Positions 11,052-21,067 are shown, counted from the stretch's first letter. The stretch: 64,000 bases of DNA from Sphingomonas spermidinifaciens (GCF_002351485.1 NZ_NWMW01000001.1:1860001-1924000), one strand, 5' to 3'. The notes: generated by a model from the sequence alone, not told the origin. Translations and numbers: made by a program.

Positions 11052-12233
11052 ATGCGCATCGTCGACGTCAACGAATTCTACTCGCCGACCGGCGGCGGCG
11101 TGCGCACCTATATCGACCGCAAGATGGGCATCCTCGCCGATCTCGGGCACGAGTTGATCGTCATCGCCGCGACCACCGAACCCGACTGGGTCGAGGAACG
11201 CCCCGGCGGCGGCCGCATCTTCTGGGTGAAGGCGCTGCCGATGGTGGTCGACAAGAATTACTGTCTGTTCTGGGACGGCGAGCCGATCGTGCGGCTGCTC
11301 GATCAGCTCAAGCCCGACGTGGTCGAGACGAGCTCGCCCTGGCGTCCGGCGACGATCGTTGGCGACTGGCAGGGGGATGCGGTCAAGGTCTTCTTCGCGC
11401 ACAACGACAATATGGCCGCCTATCCGCTCCGCTGGTTCGAGGGGCTGGCGAGTCCCCGCAACATCGAGCGGGCGTTCGGCTGGTACACGCGCCGCTACGA
11501 CCGGTTCCTGGCGCAATTCGACGCCTTCGTCACCAACGGCCCGGCGCTCGCCAAGCGGTTCACCGCCCGCGGGCATCGCGTCCACGCCTCGATGCCGCTC
11601 GGCATCCCGCGCGGCGTCTTCTCGCCGGGCAAGCGCGACGAGGAGTTGCGCCGCGCGCTGCTCGCGCAGATCGGCCTGCCGCCCGAGGGGCACCTGCTGC
11701 TCGGACTCGGCCGGCACCACCGCGAGAAGCGCTGGCCGCTGGTGATCGACGCGGTCGAGCGCGCGGGCGCCGAGCTGCCCGTGGGGCTGATCCTGCTGGG
11801 CGACGGACCGGAGCGTCGGGCGCTCGCGAAGCGCGTCGCGGAGAGCCCGCATGTCCGCCTGTTCCGCCCCGTCTACGACGCCGATCGCTTCACCCGCATC
11901 CTCGCGAGCGCCGACGCGCTGATCCACGGCTCCGACGTCGAGCCGTTCGGCCTCGTCGCCTCCGAGGCGCTGGCGAGCGGCCTGCCGCTGATCGTGCCCG
12001 ACGAGGGGGGCTGCGCCGAGATCGCCGAGCCGGCCTTTGCCGAAACCTATCGCGCGCGCGACGCCCGCTCGGCGGCGGAGGCGATCGGCCGCCTGTTCGC
12101 GCGCGAGCCGCGCCTTTTGCGCGCCGCGAGCGTGGCAGCGGCGGCGAGGGTGCGCACCGACATCGACCACGCCCGCGACCTTGTCGCCTATTACGAGACG
12201 CTCTTGGCGGCGCGGCGGACACGCGCCGCCTGA
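11052..12233 (+). CDS. Glycosyltransferase, GT4 family
   Basis: 393-aa GT-B transferase. The N-terminal loop GGGVRTYIDRKMGIL is the usual GGxxxh start. The donor-binding half has LLGLGRHHREKRWPLVIDAV (about residue 217) and the EX7E motif EPFGLVASEALASG (about residue 298). It lies 11 bp after the DUF2141 gene and is probably co-transcribed with it and the polytopic protein. Sugar and acceptor are unknown; the operon context points to an envelope glycolipid or saccharide. Confidence 0.88.
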   Translation: MRIVDVNEFYSPTGGGVRTYIDRKMGILADLGHELIVIAATTEPDWVEERPGGGRIFWVKALPMVVDKNYCLFWDGEPIVRLLDQLKPDVVETSSPWRPATIVGDWQGDAVKVFFAHNDNMAAYPLRWFEGLASPRNIERAFGWYTRRYDRFLAQFDAFVTNGPALAKRFTARGHRVHASMPLGIPRGVFSPGKRDEELRRALLAQIGLPPEGHLLLGLGRHHREKRWPLVIDAVERAGAELPVGLILLGDGPERRALAKRVAESPHVRLFRPVYDADRFTRILASADALIHGSDVEPFGLVASEALASGLPLIVPDEGGCAEIAEPAFAETYRARDARSAAEAIGRLFAREPRLLRAASVAAAARVRTDIDHARDLVAYYETLLAARRTRAA

Positions 12234-12302
12234 ACTCGACCCGGCGTCATCCAAGCGAAGGCCGACAGCCAGCGGCCCCAGCTTTCGCTGACAGGGCGAA
12301 TT

Positions 12303-13679
12303 TCAGCGGGGCGGGGCCCAGAGCCGGAAACGTGCCGACACCGGAACCTGCCGCCACCCCTGCCCCCGCGCCCATGCTTCCAGCGGGGCCTCCAATGCAT
12401 CGTCGCCGCTGGTCCACTTTCCCTCGCCCCCGACCAGGATCGCCGCCGGCGGCCGGGCGGCGAACTGTGCCGCTAGCGTGCGCGGCGTGACGATCCGCCG
12501 CGCACCTTCGTCGGCAGGCGACAGGAAGCGACGAATGCGGAAGGCGAACGGCCCGGTGGCGAAACGCGAGTCGGGATCGGCGACGAACTGCGGCGACAGC
12601 GTCGCGACGGGACCACGTCCCGCCAGGACGCGCGCGATCGCCGCTCGCTCGCGCATCGCAGGCAGGATGCCGCCGCCCTGTACCAAGGCGATCAGGCTGG
12701 GCGTCAGCCCCGCCGCGACCAACGGCACCACCGCCAGCCGCATCGTCCGCGTCGGCACCGCGCGCTGGAGCCCCAGTGCCGCCATGACGAACAACGGCGG
12801 CAGCGCAGGCAAAAGATATTGCCGCCAGGTCGGCTCGGGCAGCAGCGCTGCCGCGAAACCTGCCAACGCGAGCCAGGGCCAAGGCCCCGCCGCCGCCCGT
12901 CCGCGCCACGCCGCGACCAGCGCCAGCAGCGCCGGCCCCAGCGCCAGGAACTTCAGCGTGTCGACCACCTTGGCCGCCAGCGACAGCTTCCACGGACGGC
13001 CGGCGTAGAAGTCGGCCGGCGCCTTGGCCGGGAAGGTGAGAATGCCGAACAGCGCATCGGCCGGCGCGAGCCAGCACAGCCAAGCGACGAGCGCCGCGGG
13101 CAGCAACGCGCCGAGCGCCACCCAGCCCGGCCGCTTCTGCCGCCACAGCACCCAAAGCCCGAACGCCGCGGCGGGCAGCGCATAGCTGATCTTTGCTGCC
13201 GCCGCGCCGGCGAGCAGCAAGCCCGCGGACAGGGCGTTGGTCCGCGTGCGATCCCCCGCCATAGCCACCATCGCGCCCGCCAGCATCGCCGCGGGTAGGG
13301 CATCGTTGCGCGCCATCGCCGCGCTGAAGAGCAGGATGTCGCACGCCGCGAGGCCCAGCGCCGCGATCAGCGCCATTCGCTTGCCCGCCCCCGCTCGCCG
13401 CGCCGCCACGAACACGCCGACGACGGTCAGCCACCCGAGCAGCGCATTGATAAGTCGCAGTGCCAGCCAGGCCCATACCCCGGCCAGTGCGGCCACGGGC
13501 GCAAACAGAAGTGGCTGGAGCGGGGTCTGGAGATAGGCATAGTCGCGATAGGGCAGCAGGCCCTTTGCGGTCAGCGTCGCGGCGGCGACATATTGGCTCT
13601 CGTCGTGATCGACCGGCCGCGCCATCGCGAGCGCGAGCAGCAGGATCAGCAATAGCAGCAGGATCGGGCGGGTGCGCAC
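12303..13679 (-). CDS. GT-C-like polytopic glycosyltransferase (ArnT/PMT family resemblance)
   Basis: 458-aa protein with about ten or more hydrophobic helices. Directly after the first helix comes RPVDHDESQYVAAA, which has the D-E-x-x-Y pattern of the first periplasmic loop in ArnT/dolichyl-mannosyltransferase-like GT-C enzymes; these use polyprenyl-phosphate sugars as donors. The start is GTG at 13679; no better in-frame start exists before the first helix. It faces phoD divergently with 80 bp between. Its partner may be the neighbouring GT4 genes. The exact family assignment is moderate. Confidence 0.7.
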   Translation of the reverse strand: MRTRPILLLLLILLLALAMARPVDHDESQYVAAATLTAKGLLPYRDYAYLQTPLQPLLFAPVAALAGVWAWLALRLINALLGWLTVVGVFVAARRAGAGKRMALIAALGLAACDILLFSAAMARNDALPAAMLAGAMVAMAGDRTRTNALSAGLLLAGAAAAKISYALPAAAFGLWVLWRQKRPGWVALGALLPAALVAWLCWLAPADALFGILTFPAKAPADFYAGRPWKLSLAAKVVDTLKFLALGPALLALVAAWRGRAAAGPWPWLALAGFAAALLPEPTWRQYLLPALPPLFVMAALGLQRAVPTRTMRLAVVPLVAAGLTPSLIALVQGGGILPAMRERAAIARVLAGRGPVATLSPQFVADPDSRFATGPFAFRIRRFLSPADEGARRIVTPRTLAAQFAARPPAAILVGGEGKWTSGDDALEAPLEAWARGQGWRQVPVSARFRLWAPPR

Positions 13680-13759
13680 CTGCGCCCCTTAACGGCGCTG
13701 TCACGCAGACGCCACATGCCCGCGCCAAGGATCGCGGCACCCGTTTCGAGGACGCAACC

Positions 13760-15388
13760 ATGACCCTTCGCATCGACCGCCGCTCGCTTCTCGTCACCGG
13801 CACGCTGGGCCTCGGCGCCTTTGCCCTCCCCGGCTTCGCGCGGCAGGCGACGGTCCTGTCGGCGCGCGGCTTCAGCCACTCGGTGGCGAGCGGCGAGCCG
13901 GGGGCGACGACGATGCTGCTCTGGACCCGCTACGTCCCCGCGGACGGCGCCCCGGCCAAGGTGAAGGTAGAGATCGCCGAGACGGCCGACTTCGCGCGCG
14001 TCATCGCGGGCGGCGAGATGGTGACCGGGCCGTGGCGCGACCACACGGTCAAGATCGACGTCGCCGGCCTCAAGCCCGCCACCCGCTATCACTATCGCTT
14101 CGTCGCCCCCGACGGCAGCCGCTCGCCCGTCGGCCGCACGAAGACGCTGCCCGAGGGGCCGACGCCGAGCTTCAAGGCAGCGATCTTCTCCTGCTCGAAC
14201 TACGGCTTCGGCTTCTTCAACGCCTATGCGCATGCGGCGGCGCGCGGCGACCTCGACCTCGCCATCCATCTCGGCGACTATATCTATGAATACGCGCCCG
14301 CCAATTATCCGGCGGCGAACGAGGTGGTGGCGGGTCGCGTGCCGCAGCCGTTCAAGGAGATCGTCGCCCTTGCCGACTATCGCCTGCGCTATGCCAGCTA
14401 TCGCGCCGACCCCGACCTTCAGGCACTGCACGCCGCGATGCCGATGGTCGTCCAGTGGGACGATCACGAATCGACCAATGATTCGTGGGAGGGCGGCGCC
14501 CAGAATCACCAGCCGGAGGAAGGCAACTGGAGCACCCGTCGCGCAGCTGCCGTGCAGGCCTATCGCGAATGGCTGCCCGTCAGCGAGGAACCGTGGAAGG
14601 CTTATGACATCGGCAGCCTCGCCACGCTCTATCGCACCGAGACGCGGCTGTTCGCCCGCTCGCAGCCGCCCGAGCTCGCGCCGCTGTTCATGAAGGGCGG
14701 CGATCCGGTCCCCGCGCTCAAGGCGTTCCGCGACGGGCCGTGGCAGGATCCGTCGGTGACGATGATGGGCACCGAGCAGGAGCGCTGGCTCGATGCCGCC
14801 ATGGCCGCGTCGGTGCGGAGCGGCACGCCCTGGCAGGTGGTCGGCTTCGGCACGATCATGGGCAACACCCGTGCGCCCGAAGAAGCGCTCGGCTGGATCA
14901 AGGCCGACGCGCCGGCGCGGACGCAGGCCTATGTCAAGGCGGGGGTCATGGCGAGCAAGCTCGGCCTGCCCTCCAACCTCGACAATTGGGGCGGCTATCC
15001 GGCGGCGCGCGCGCGGTTCCTGAAGTCGGCACAGGCCCATGGCGGCAGCACGATCGTCATCGCGGGCGACAGCCATAATGCCTGGGCCTATGACCTGGCA
15101 CAGGACGGCCGCCCGGCTGCGACCGAGTTCGCCGGACAGGGGGTCACCTCGCCCGGCTATGAGAGCGCGATCTCGGTCGATCCGAAGCGCGTCGCCGCGG
15201 CGATGGTCGCCGCCAATCCCGAGCTGAAATGGTGCGACACCTCGCGCCGTGGCTACATGGCGCTGACGCTGACGCCCGAGACGGCGAGTAACGAATGGCT
15301 GTTCGTCGATACGGTGCGCGAGCGGCGCCCGGCGGCGAGCGTCGGCCACAAGGCGACGGTCGCACGCCGGCGGAACGTGATGGCGTGA
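13760..15388 (+). CDS. phoD: PhoD-like alkaline phosphatase, Tat-exported
   Basis: 542-aa metallophosphoesterase that releases phosphate from mono- or diesters in the periplasm. The twin-arginine signal is IDRRSLLVTGTLGLGAFALP. An N-terminal Fn3-like domain (about residues 30-130) is followed by the PhoD catalytic blocks: FSCSNY, HLGDYIYEYAP, VVQWDDHES, and IVIAGDSHNAWAYDL near the end. The ATG at 13760 gives MTLRIDRRS. Members commonly respond to phosphate starvation, but I see no clear Pho box in the 80-bp divergent gap. Confidence 0.92.
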   Translation: MTLRIDRRSLLVTGTLGLGAFALPGFARQATVLSARGFSHSVASGEPGATTMLLWTRYVPADGAPAKVKVEIAETADFARVIAGGEMVTGPWRDHTVKIDVAGLKPATRYHYRFVAPDGSRSPVGRTKTLPEGPTPSFKAAIFSCSNYGFGFFNAYAHAAARGDLDLAIHLGDYIYEYAPANYPAANEVVAGRVPQPFKEIVALADYRLRYASYRADPDLQALHAAMPMVVQWDDHESTNDSWEGGAQNHQPEEGNWSTRRAAAVQAYREWLPVSEEPWKAYDIGSLATLYRTETRLFARSQPPELAPLFMKGGDPVPALKAFRDGPWQDPSVTMMGTEQERWLDAAMAASVRSGTPWQVVGFGTIMGNTRAPEEALGWIKADAPARTQAYVKAGVMASKLGLPSNLDNWGGYPAARARFLKSAQAHGGSTIVIAGDSHNAWAYDLAQDGRPAATEFAGQGVTSPGYESAISVDPKRVAAAMVAANPELKWCDTSRRGYMALTLTPETASNEWLFVDTVRERRPAASVGHKATVARRRNVMA

Positions 15389-15426
15389 TCGCCTGAGAAC
15401 GGCCCGCCGCCTTCATCCGACCCCAT

Positions 15427-15455
15427 CGTCACCCGGCGTCCGAGCCGGGCTGACG
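15427..15455. repeat. REP-like intergenic palindrome
   Basis: The sequence cgtcacccggc / gccgggctgacg forms an imperfect hairpin (one bulged base, 6-nt loop) in the gap between the convergent phoD and TonB receptor genes. It belongs with the gtca...ccggg / cccggg...tgac class seen at other intergenic places in this window. Confidence 0.5.
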
Positions 15456-15461
15456 CAAAGG

Positions 15462-17759
15462 TCAGAACTTGTACCCCACCGACGCGCCCCATTCGCGCGG
15501 CCTGCCATAGCTGACCTCGGCCAGCCCGAACGCCGGGCTGGCATTGCCAGAGACGAGGTACAGCGTGTCGGTCAGGTTGGTGCCGAACACCGACACCGTG
15601 ATTGCTTCGCCCGGCAGCGTGTACGAAAGTCGCGCGTTGACCAGCGCATATCCGTCGTCGGTGATGAGCGGGGTGTTGGCGACGTCGTGGAAGGTGCGGC
15701 TGTAATAACTCACGTCGCCGCGCAGCGACGCCTTGCCGCCGGCGATCTCACGGCTCGCCTCGAACCCCGCGGTCGCCGTCACCTCGGGCGCCTTGACGAA
15801 CTTGCTATTGGTCGTGATCGGCAGCACCTGGGTCGGGCCCAGCCCCTGCCCCACCTCGGTATAGCGTGCGCGCAGGAGGCCGAGTGAGGCGTTGGCGGTG
15901 AACCAATCGGCGGGGCGCGCGACGAACTCGGCCTCGACTCCCTCGACGCGCCCGCGCGCGGCATTGGCGACGAAGTTGAAGGGCGTCTGGTTCACCGTCA
16001 GCTGGATGTCGTTATAGTCGCCGCGGAAGACGGCGACATTGGCGGTCAGCTCTCGGTTCGCCGTCTCGGCCTTAATGCCGACCTCATAGCTGTCGAGCGT
16101 TTCGGGCTCGTAGCGCGTGACCTCGTCGTTGGAGACGAGCGGGCGGCCGTTGAACCCGCCTTGCTTGAACCCCTGCGAGTAGCTCGCATAGACGAGCACC
16201 GTGGGCGACAGCTTCCAGTTGACGCCGACGCGCGGGGTGAAGTCGTCGAACGTGTCCGACCGCGTCGCGTCGATGAAGGTCACATTGTCGCGCTGGCGCA
16301 CGACGAAGGTGCGGAAAGTCTTCTTATCCGAGCTGTAGCGGCCGCCGAGCTCAATCGAGAAATCGGGGAAGATCTCGAAGCTCGCCTGCGCGAACACGGC
16401 GTAGCTTTCGTTGTCGGTGAAGTTGTTGGGAAAGGCCGCCGGGCTGAACGGCGGCGGCAACGGCGGGTCGAGCCCGACGGCGAGGTCGGCGCGCGCCAGG
16501 TCCTGTGCCTTTTCCTTGAAGTAGAAGCCGCCGAGCACGAAGGTCAGCCGGTCGTCGAGGAGGTTGCCCGACAGCTGGACTTCCTGGCTGAACTGCCACT
16601 GGCGGTCGTCATTGCCCGTTTCGCGGAACACGAAGGGCGTGTTGTCTCCGTCGCGGTTAAAGACGGCGTGCATGTCGCGATAAGCACTGATCGACTTGAG
16701 CGTCAGCCCCTCGGCAAAGTCCCAGGCGATCGTCCCCTGCACGCCCCAGAGGTCGAGGTCGTTGCGGTTCGGCCCGCCCGCCCAGGTGGTGAAGGGGTCG
16801 TCGGTAATGAAGCTGGGATTGAGCGTCGGCTGCCCGTTGGGCGCGACGATGCCGCGCGTGGGCGCCACGAAGCGGTTGTAGTTGTTGAGGAACGGAATGC
16901 CGGTGATGCCCGGCCGGTTGCCCACCGCCAGCAGCTTGCTCGGCGCGCTATTCTCGCGCGCGCGCGTATAGTCGCCGCCGATGTCGATCGTCAGGTTGTC
17001 GGCGGGCCTCAGGCGCAACTTGGCGCGGATCATGTCCGAGTTCCGGTTGCCGAGCGTCTCCCCGTCGAGCAGCCGCGTGACATAGCCGTCGCGGTTGAGC
17101 GTCGCGCCCGAGATGCGGAGCGCCGCCATGTCGCCAAGGGGGATGTTGACCGCGCCCTTCACGTCGATGCGGTTGAAGCTGCCGGTCGTGGCCTCGACCC
17201 GGCCCGACCATTCGCCGATTTCGGGCGCGGCGGTGGTGATGAGCACCGCGCCGCCGATCGTGTTGCGGCCGAACAGCGTCCCCTGCGGCCCACGCAGCAC
17301 CTGCACGCTCGAGATGTCGACCGCGTCCATGATCCCGCCGATCGAGCGGGCATAATAGACGTCGTCGACATAGAAGCCGACGCCGGGGTCGGAGAAGATC
17401 GCGAAGTCGTTCTGGCCGACGCCGCGCACGAAGACGGTCGCGTTGTAATTGCCGCCCGACAGTGCCGCGGCCCCGTCGAAGCGGATGTTGGGCGTGTACT
17501 TCGCCACCTGGTCGAGCGTGTCGATTCCGCGTGCGGCCAGTGCCTCGCCGCTCAGCGCAGTGATCGCCACGGGCACGTCCTGCAGCCGCTCGGTGGTGCG
17601 GCGCGCGGTGACGAGAATGTCGTCGCCGCTCTCTTCGGCCGGGTCGGCCGCGGCGATCCCGCTCGGTGCCTGATCCTGCGCATATGCCGACAGCGGTGTG
17701 GCCAAGGCGGCCAGTCCGGCGCCCGACACGAGCGCCACGCGAAGCAATCCCGTCATCAT
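15462..17759 (-). CDS. TonB-dependent outer-membrane receptor
   Basis: About 765-aa receptor for energy-dependent import across the outer membrane. After a signal peptide (MMTGLLRVALVSG...SAYAQ) it has a TonB-box-like start ILVTARRTTERLQDVPVAIT, the plug domain with RGPQGTLFGRNTIGGAV, and a beta barrel ending ...GASVGYKF with the terminal aromatic residue. The start at 17759 is chosen for the AGGGG ribosome site 5 nt upstream; an ATG at 17822 lacks one. Sequence alone does not give the ligand; plug sequences of this kind are common in sphingomonad receptors of unknown substrate. Divergent from the MetE-like gene. Confidence 0.93.
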   Translation of the reverse strand: MMTGLLRVALVSGAGLAALATPLSAYAQDQAPSGIAAADPAEESGDDILVTARRTTERLQDVPVAITALSGEALAARGIDTLDQVAKYTPNIRFDGAAALSGGNYNATVFVRGVGQNDFAIFSDPGVGFYVDDVYYARSIGGIMDAVDISSVQVLRGPQGTLFGRNTIGGAVLITTAAPEIGEWSGRVEATTGSFNRIDVKGAVNIPLGDMAALRISGATLNRDGYVTRLLDGETLGNRNSDMIRAKLRLRPADNLTIDIGGDYTRARENSAPSKLLAVGNRPGITGIPFLNNYNRFVAPTRGIVAPNGQPTLNPSFITDDPFTTWAGGPNRNDLDLWGVQGTIAWDFAEGLTLKSISAYRDMHAVFNRDGDNTPFVFRETGNDDRQWQFSQEVQLSGNLLDDRLTFVLGGFYFKEKAQDLARADLAVGLDPPLPPPFSPAAFPNNFTDNESYAVFAQASFEIFPDFSIELGGRYSSDKKTFRTFVVRQRDNVTFIDATRSDTFDDFTPRVGVNWKLSPTVLVYASYSQGFKQGGFNGRPLVSNDEVTRYEPETLDSYEVGIKAETANRELTANVAVFRGDYNDIQLTVNQTPFNFVANAARGRVEGVEAEFVARPADWFTANASLGLLRARYTEVGQGLGPTQVLPITTNSKFVKAPEVTATAGFEASREIAGGKASLRGDVSYYSRTFHDVANTPLITDDGYALVNARLSYTLPGEAITVSVFGTNLTDTLYLVSGNASPAFGLAEVSYGRPREWGASVGYKF

Positions 17760-17805
17760 CCATCCCCTGGCTGCGGCCTCTTTGACGAGCCGTTGGTGGA
17801 AGAAT

Positions 17806-17814
17806 GTAATAGCA
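17806..17814 (-). promoter_or_regulatory. Candidate extended -10 element for the TonB receptor gene
   Basis: On the minus strand TGCTATTAC resembles an extended -10 (TGn followed by a TATAAT-like hexamer). It lies in an AT-rich island (about 17800-17830), unusual in this GC-rich DNA, 47 nt before the chosen start of the receptor. No good -35 hexamer is seen. Confidence 0.3.
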
Positions 17815-17909
17815 TGAAACAATAATCAAGCGTTTTCGGACGCGATTGCTCTTCGCGTATGCGGAACCTACAGAAGGACGAAAGAAATCGGCGCCGGGGA
17901 GGGAAGGCC

Positions 17910-19037
17910 ATGACGATCGCGACGACGCATGTCGGGAGCCTGCCGCGCGGGCCGGAACTGACCCCGCTGCTGCTCGCGCGCGATCATGGCGAACCCTATG
18001 ACGCCGATGCCTTCGATTCGGCCGTGCAGGCCGCCGTCGCCGATGCCGTCGAGCGGCAGGTCGCAGCCGGCGTGACGATCGTCAGCGACGGCGAGCTCGG
18101 CAAGGTCGGCTACTCGACCTACATGATCGAGCGGCTGTCGGGATTCGGCGGCCACACCGACCGCAAGCCCGCCGCCGACCTCGCGCCCTTGCCCGAGCTT
18201 CGCGCCAAGCTCGCGCACATCATGGGATCGCAGGAGTTCACCCGCGCCTCGTGCATCGGCGACGTGCGGCTGGTGAACCTCCAGCCACTCCACGACGATA
18301 TCCGCCGGTTCGAGGCGGCGCTGGCCAAGCTGCCGACCCGCCCGCGCGCGTTCATGAATGCCGCCTCGCCGGGGCTCATCACCGCCTTTCAGGTCAACCG
18401 GCACTACCCGAGCCACGAGGCCTATCTCGCCGATCTCGTGACCGCGATGACCCCCGAGTACGAGGCGATCGTCGCGGCGGGGTTCGAGCTCCAGCTCGAC
18501 TGCCCCGACCTCGCCATGTCGCGCCACACCGGCTGTCAGGACATGGACGAAGCCGATTTCCTCAAGGTGATCGAGGCGAATGTCGAGGCGCTGAACGCCG
18601 CGACCGCGGGCATCGACCCGGCCGCCATGCGGATGCACGTCTGCTGGGGCAATTACGAGGGGCCGCACGACCACGACATCCCGCTCGAGCGGATCATCGA
18701 CATCGTCCTGCGCGCCCGCCCCGCGACGATCCTGTTCGAGGCGGCGAACCCGCGCCACGAGCATGAGTGGAAGGTCTGGGCCGGCGCCCGCATCCCCGAC
18801 GACAAGCTGCTGGCGCCGGGCCTGATCGACACCTGCTCCAACTATCTCGAGCATCCCGAGCTGATCGCCCAGCGGATCGAGCGCTTCGCCGCCATCGTCG
18901 GCAAGGATCGGGTAGTGGCGAGCACCGACTGCGGCTTCGGCACCTTTGCCGGATACGGGAAGATCGACCCCGCGATCAGCTGGAAGAAGCTCGCCGCGCT
19001 GCGCGAGGGGGCGGAGATCGCGGAGGGGCGTCTATAA
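17910..19037 (+). CDS. MetE C-terminal-domain-like protein (cobalamin-independent methionine synthase family)
   Basis: 375-aa TIM-barrel protein matching the catalytic half of MetE only (full MetE is about 760 residues). It starts MTIATTHVGSLPRG, with the family's HVGSLPR motif. The zinc ligands are visible: MHVCWGNYEGPHDHD (His-x-Cys, about residue 234) and STDCGFGTFAG (Cys, about residue 344). Such stand-alone proteins act as methyl- or alkyl-transferases to thiols, not always to homocysteine. The start at 17910 has a strong GGGAAGG site. No met gene is next to it, so the natural thiol acceptor is open. Confidence 0.85.
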   Translation: MTIATTHVGSLPRGPELTPLLLARDHGEPYDADAFDSAVQAAVADAVERQVAAGVTIVSDGELGKVGYSTYMIERLSGFGGHTDRKPAADLAPLPELRAKLAHIMGSQEFTRASCIGDVRLVNLQPLHDDIRRFEAALAKLPTRPRAFMNAASPGLITAFQVNRHYPSHEAYLADLVTAMTPEYEAIVAAGFELQLDCPDLAMSRHTGCQDMDEADFLKVIEANVEALNAATAGIDPAAMRMHVCWGNYEGPHDHDIPLERIIDIVLRARPATILFEAANPRHEHEWKVWAGARIPDDKLLAPGLIDTCSNYLEHPELIAQRIERFAAIVGKDRVVASTDCGFGTFAGYGKIDPAISWKKLAALREGAEIAEGRL

Positions 19038-19059
19038 TCGTCCCGTTTGGTTAGAGCGT

Positions 19060-19140
19060 AGTCGGGAACCCCCGCCGAACGCAGTCGAGGCATTCTCGCT
19101 ACCGCTCGAGAGAAGTTCTCGAGTTCGCTCGAACCGAACG
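19060..19140. repeat. Intergenic palindromic repeat (TCTCGAG type)
   Basis: The gap between the MetE-like gene and the convergent exporter holds ctcgaga-gaagt-tctcgag (19105-19123, perfect 7-bp stem) inside a stretch rich in TTCGCTCGA and GAACGG words. Similar cgttcgtcccgag words recur in the inverted repeat at 36612-36668. It could act as a transcript end for both genes. Confidence 0.45.
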
Positions 19141-19145
19141 GTCGG

Positions 19146-20354
19146 CTACTCGTGCCGCAGCGCGTCGATCGGGTTGAGCGCCGCCGCCCGCCGCGCCGGG
19201 AAGAAGCCGAACACCACGCCGATCACCGCCGAAATGAGGAACGCGATCAGGTTGATCTGCGGCACGAAGATCCACGGCACCTGCATCACGGGCGCGAGCA
19301 GCGCGATCGCAATCTGGCCGAGGATCAGGCCGACAAGCCCGCCCAGCATCGACAGCACGATCGCCTCGACCAGGAACTGGAGCAGCACCTCGCGCGCGAC
19401 CGCACCGATCGCAAGGCGGATGCCGATCTCGCGGGTGCGTTCGGTCACGCTCACCAGCATGATGTTCATGATGCCGATGCCGCCGACGACCAGGCTGATC
19501 GCCGCCACCGCCGTCACGATGCTGGTAAGGAGCGTCGTCGTGCCCGTCAGCGTCGCCGAAATCTGCGCGGTGTCGAAGATGTTGAAATTGTCCTCGGCGC
19601 CGGGCTGGATCCGCCGCCGCTCGCGCAGCAGCGTCGAGAGCTGGTCCTGCACCTGCGCCGAATCGTAATCGCCGTCTACACCCACCAGCATCAGACGGAT
19701 GTCGCGATTGCCCGTCAGCCGGCGCTGCACCGTCTTGATCGGCATGATGACGACATCGTCCTGATCGCCGCCGAACCCCGCCTGACCACGTGTTTCCAGC
19801 GTGCCGATCACGTCGCAGCTGATGTCGTTCACGCGCATCCGCTTGCCGATCGCGTCGGTGTCGCGGAACAGGTTGGTGCGCACGGTATTGCCGATGATGC
19901 ACACCGCCTTGCCCGCTTCCTCCTCGGCCGGCAGGAAAGTACGCCCCCCGGTCAGGTTCCACGGCTGCACCTTGAAATAGGCATCGGTGGTGCCGTTGAC
20001 CGTCGTCGACCAGTTGGCGCCGTTGTAGATCGCCGTTGCCGTCGACTGCGCCTGCGGCGCGACCGCAGTCACGCCGCCGATCTGCTCGCGCACTGCATCG
20101 ACATCCTCCTGCTCGAAGTCGGGCGGGCGCGGCCCGCCGCCGCCGCGGCCGAAGCCCTGGCCCGGGCGCACCTGCAGGATGTTGGTGCCGAGGCTGGCGA
20201 TCTGCTGCTGCACCGCCGCCGTCGTCGCCTGTCCCAGCGTCACCATCGTCACCACCGCCGCCACGCCGATGACGATGCCGAGGATGGTGAGGAACGAACG
20301 CAGCAAATGCCGCCGGATCGACCGCACCGCGAGCGTGAAAGTGGTGAAGAGCAT
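19146..20354 (-). CDS. macB: MacB-type ABC exporter permease
   Basis: 402-aa FtsX/MacB-fold permease. One N-terminal helix ([19 protein letters not shown]) is followed by a large periplasmic domain (about residues 50-280) and three C-terminal helices with the conserved [23 protein letters not shown] loop. E. coli MacB has the ATPase fused; here it is the separate gene just upstream, sharing 1 nt at the junction. It forms the mechanotransmitting transporter of a tripartite pump with the MacA-like and TolC-like proteins of the same operon. Substrate unknown (peptides, macrolides or siderophores in relatives). Confidence 0.92.
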   Translation of the reverse strand: MLFTTFTLAVRSIRRHLLRSFLTILGIVIGVAAVVTMVTLGQATTAAVQQQIASLGTNILQVRPGQGFGRGGGGPRPPDFEQEDVDAVREQIGGVTAVAPQAQSTATAIYNGANWSTTVNGTTDAYFKVQPWNLTGGRTFLPAEEEAGKAVCIIGNTVRTNLFRDTDAIGKRMRVNDISCDVIGTLETRGQAGFGGDQDDVVIMPIKTVQRRLTGNRDIRLMLVGVDGDYDSAQVQDQLSTLLRERRRIQPGAEDNFNIFDTAQISATLTGTTTLLTSIVTAVAAISLVVGGIGIMNIMLVSVTERTREIGIRLAIGAVAREVLLQFLVEAIVLSMLGGLVGLILGQIAIALLAPVMQVPWIFVPQINLIAFLISAVIGVVFGFFPARRAAALNPIDALRHE

Positions 20355-21067
20355 CAGACCGCCTCGCCCTGTCGGTGGTTGCGGTCGATGCGCTCGACGA
20401 GACCGTCCTTGAAATGGACCACGGTGTGCGCGAACGCGGCCATGTCGGGTTCGTGAGTGACCATCAGCACAGTGATGCCGCTGCCCTGGTTGAGGTCGGT
20501 CAGGAGCTCCATGATCTCGATCGACCGTTCGCTGTCGAGGTTGCCGGTGGGTTCGTCGGCGAGGAGCACGTCAGGGCTGGTGACGATCGCGCGGGCGATG
20601 GCGACGCGCTGCTGCTGGCCGCCCGACAGCTCGGCGGGGGTATGGTCCCACCAGTCGGCGAGGCCCACCTTGTCGAGCGCCGCCATGCCGCGCTCGCGCC
20701 TGAGCTTCTTGTCCTCGCCGCGATAGAGGAGCGGCAGCTCGACATTCTCGAGCGCGCTCGTCCGGCTCAACAGGTTGAACCCCTGGAACACGAAGCCGAG
20801 ATATTTGCGGCGGAGGAGCGCGCGCTGATCACGGTCGAGCGTCTCGACATGAACCCCCTTGAAGGTGAAGGCGCCGCCAGTCGGCACGTCGAGACAGCCG
20901 AGGATGTTCATCGTCGTCGACTTGCCTGACCCCGATGGACCCATGACGGCGACGAAATCACCGCGCGCGATGTCGAGGTCGACACCCTTCAGCGCCTGGA
21001 ACGCGGTCGGCCCGTCGCCATAGGTCTTGGTGACGCCGCGCAGCTGGATGATGGGATCAGCCGCCAC
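20354..21067 (-). CDS. MacB/LolD-type ABC transporter ATPase
   Basis: 237-aa nucleotide-binding subunit. Walker A is [11 protein letters not shown] (about residues 42-52), the signature is [14 protein letters not shown], and Walker B is [13 protein letters not shown], the combination typical of the LolD/MacB family. It starts inside the 3' end of the MacA-like gene (11-nt overlap) and ends on the permease start, so the order OMF-MacA-ATPase-permease is one operon. It energises the exporter from the cytoplasm. Confidence 0.94.
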   Translation of the reverse strand: MAADPIIQLRGVTKTYGDGPTAFQALKGVDLDIARGDFVAVMGPSGSGKSTTMNILGCLDVPTGGAFTFKGVHVETLDRDQRALLRRKYLGFVFQGFNLLSRTSALENVELPLLYRGEDKKLRRERGMAALDKVGLADWWDHTPAELSGGQQQRVAIARAIVTSPDVLLADEPTGNLDSERSIEIMELLTDLNQGSGITVLMVTHEPDMAAFAHTVVHFKDGLVERIDRNHRQGEAV

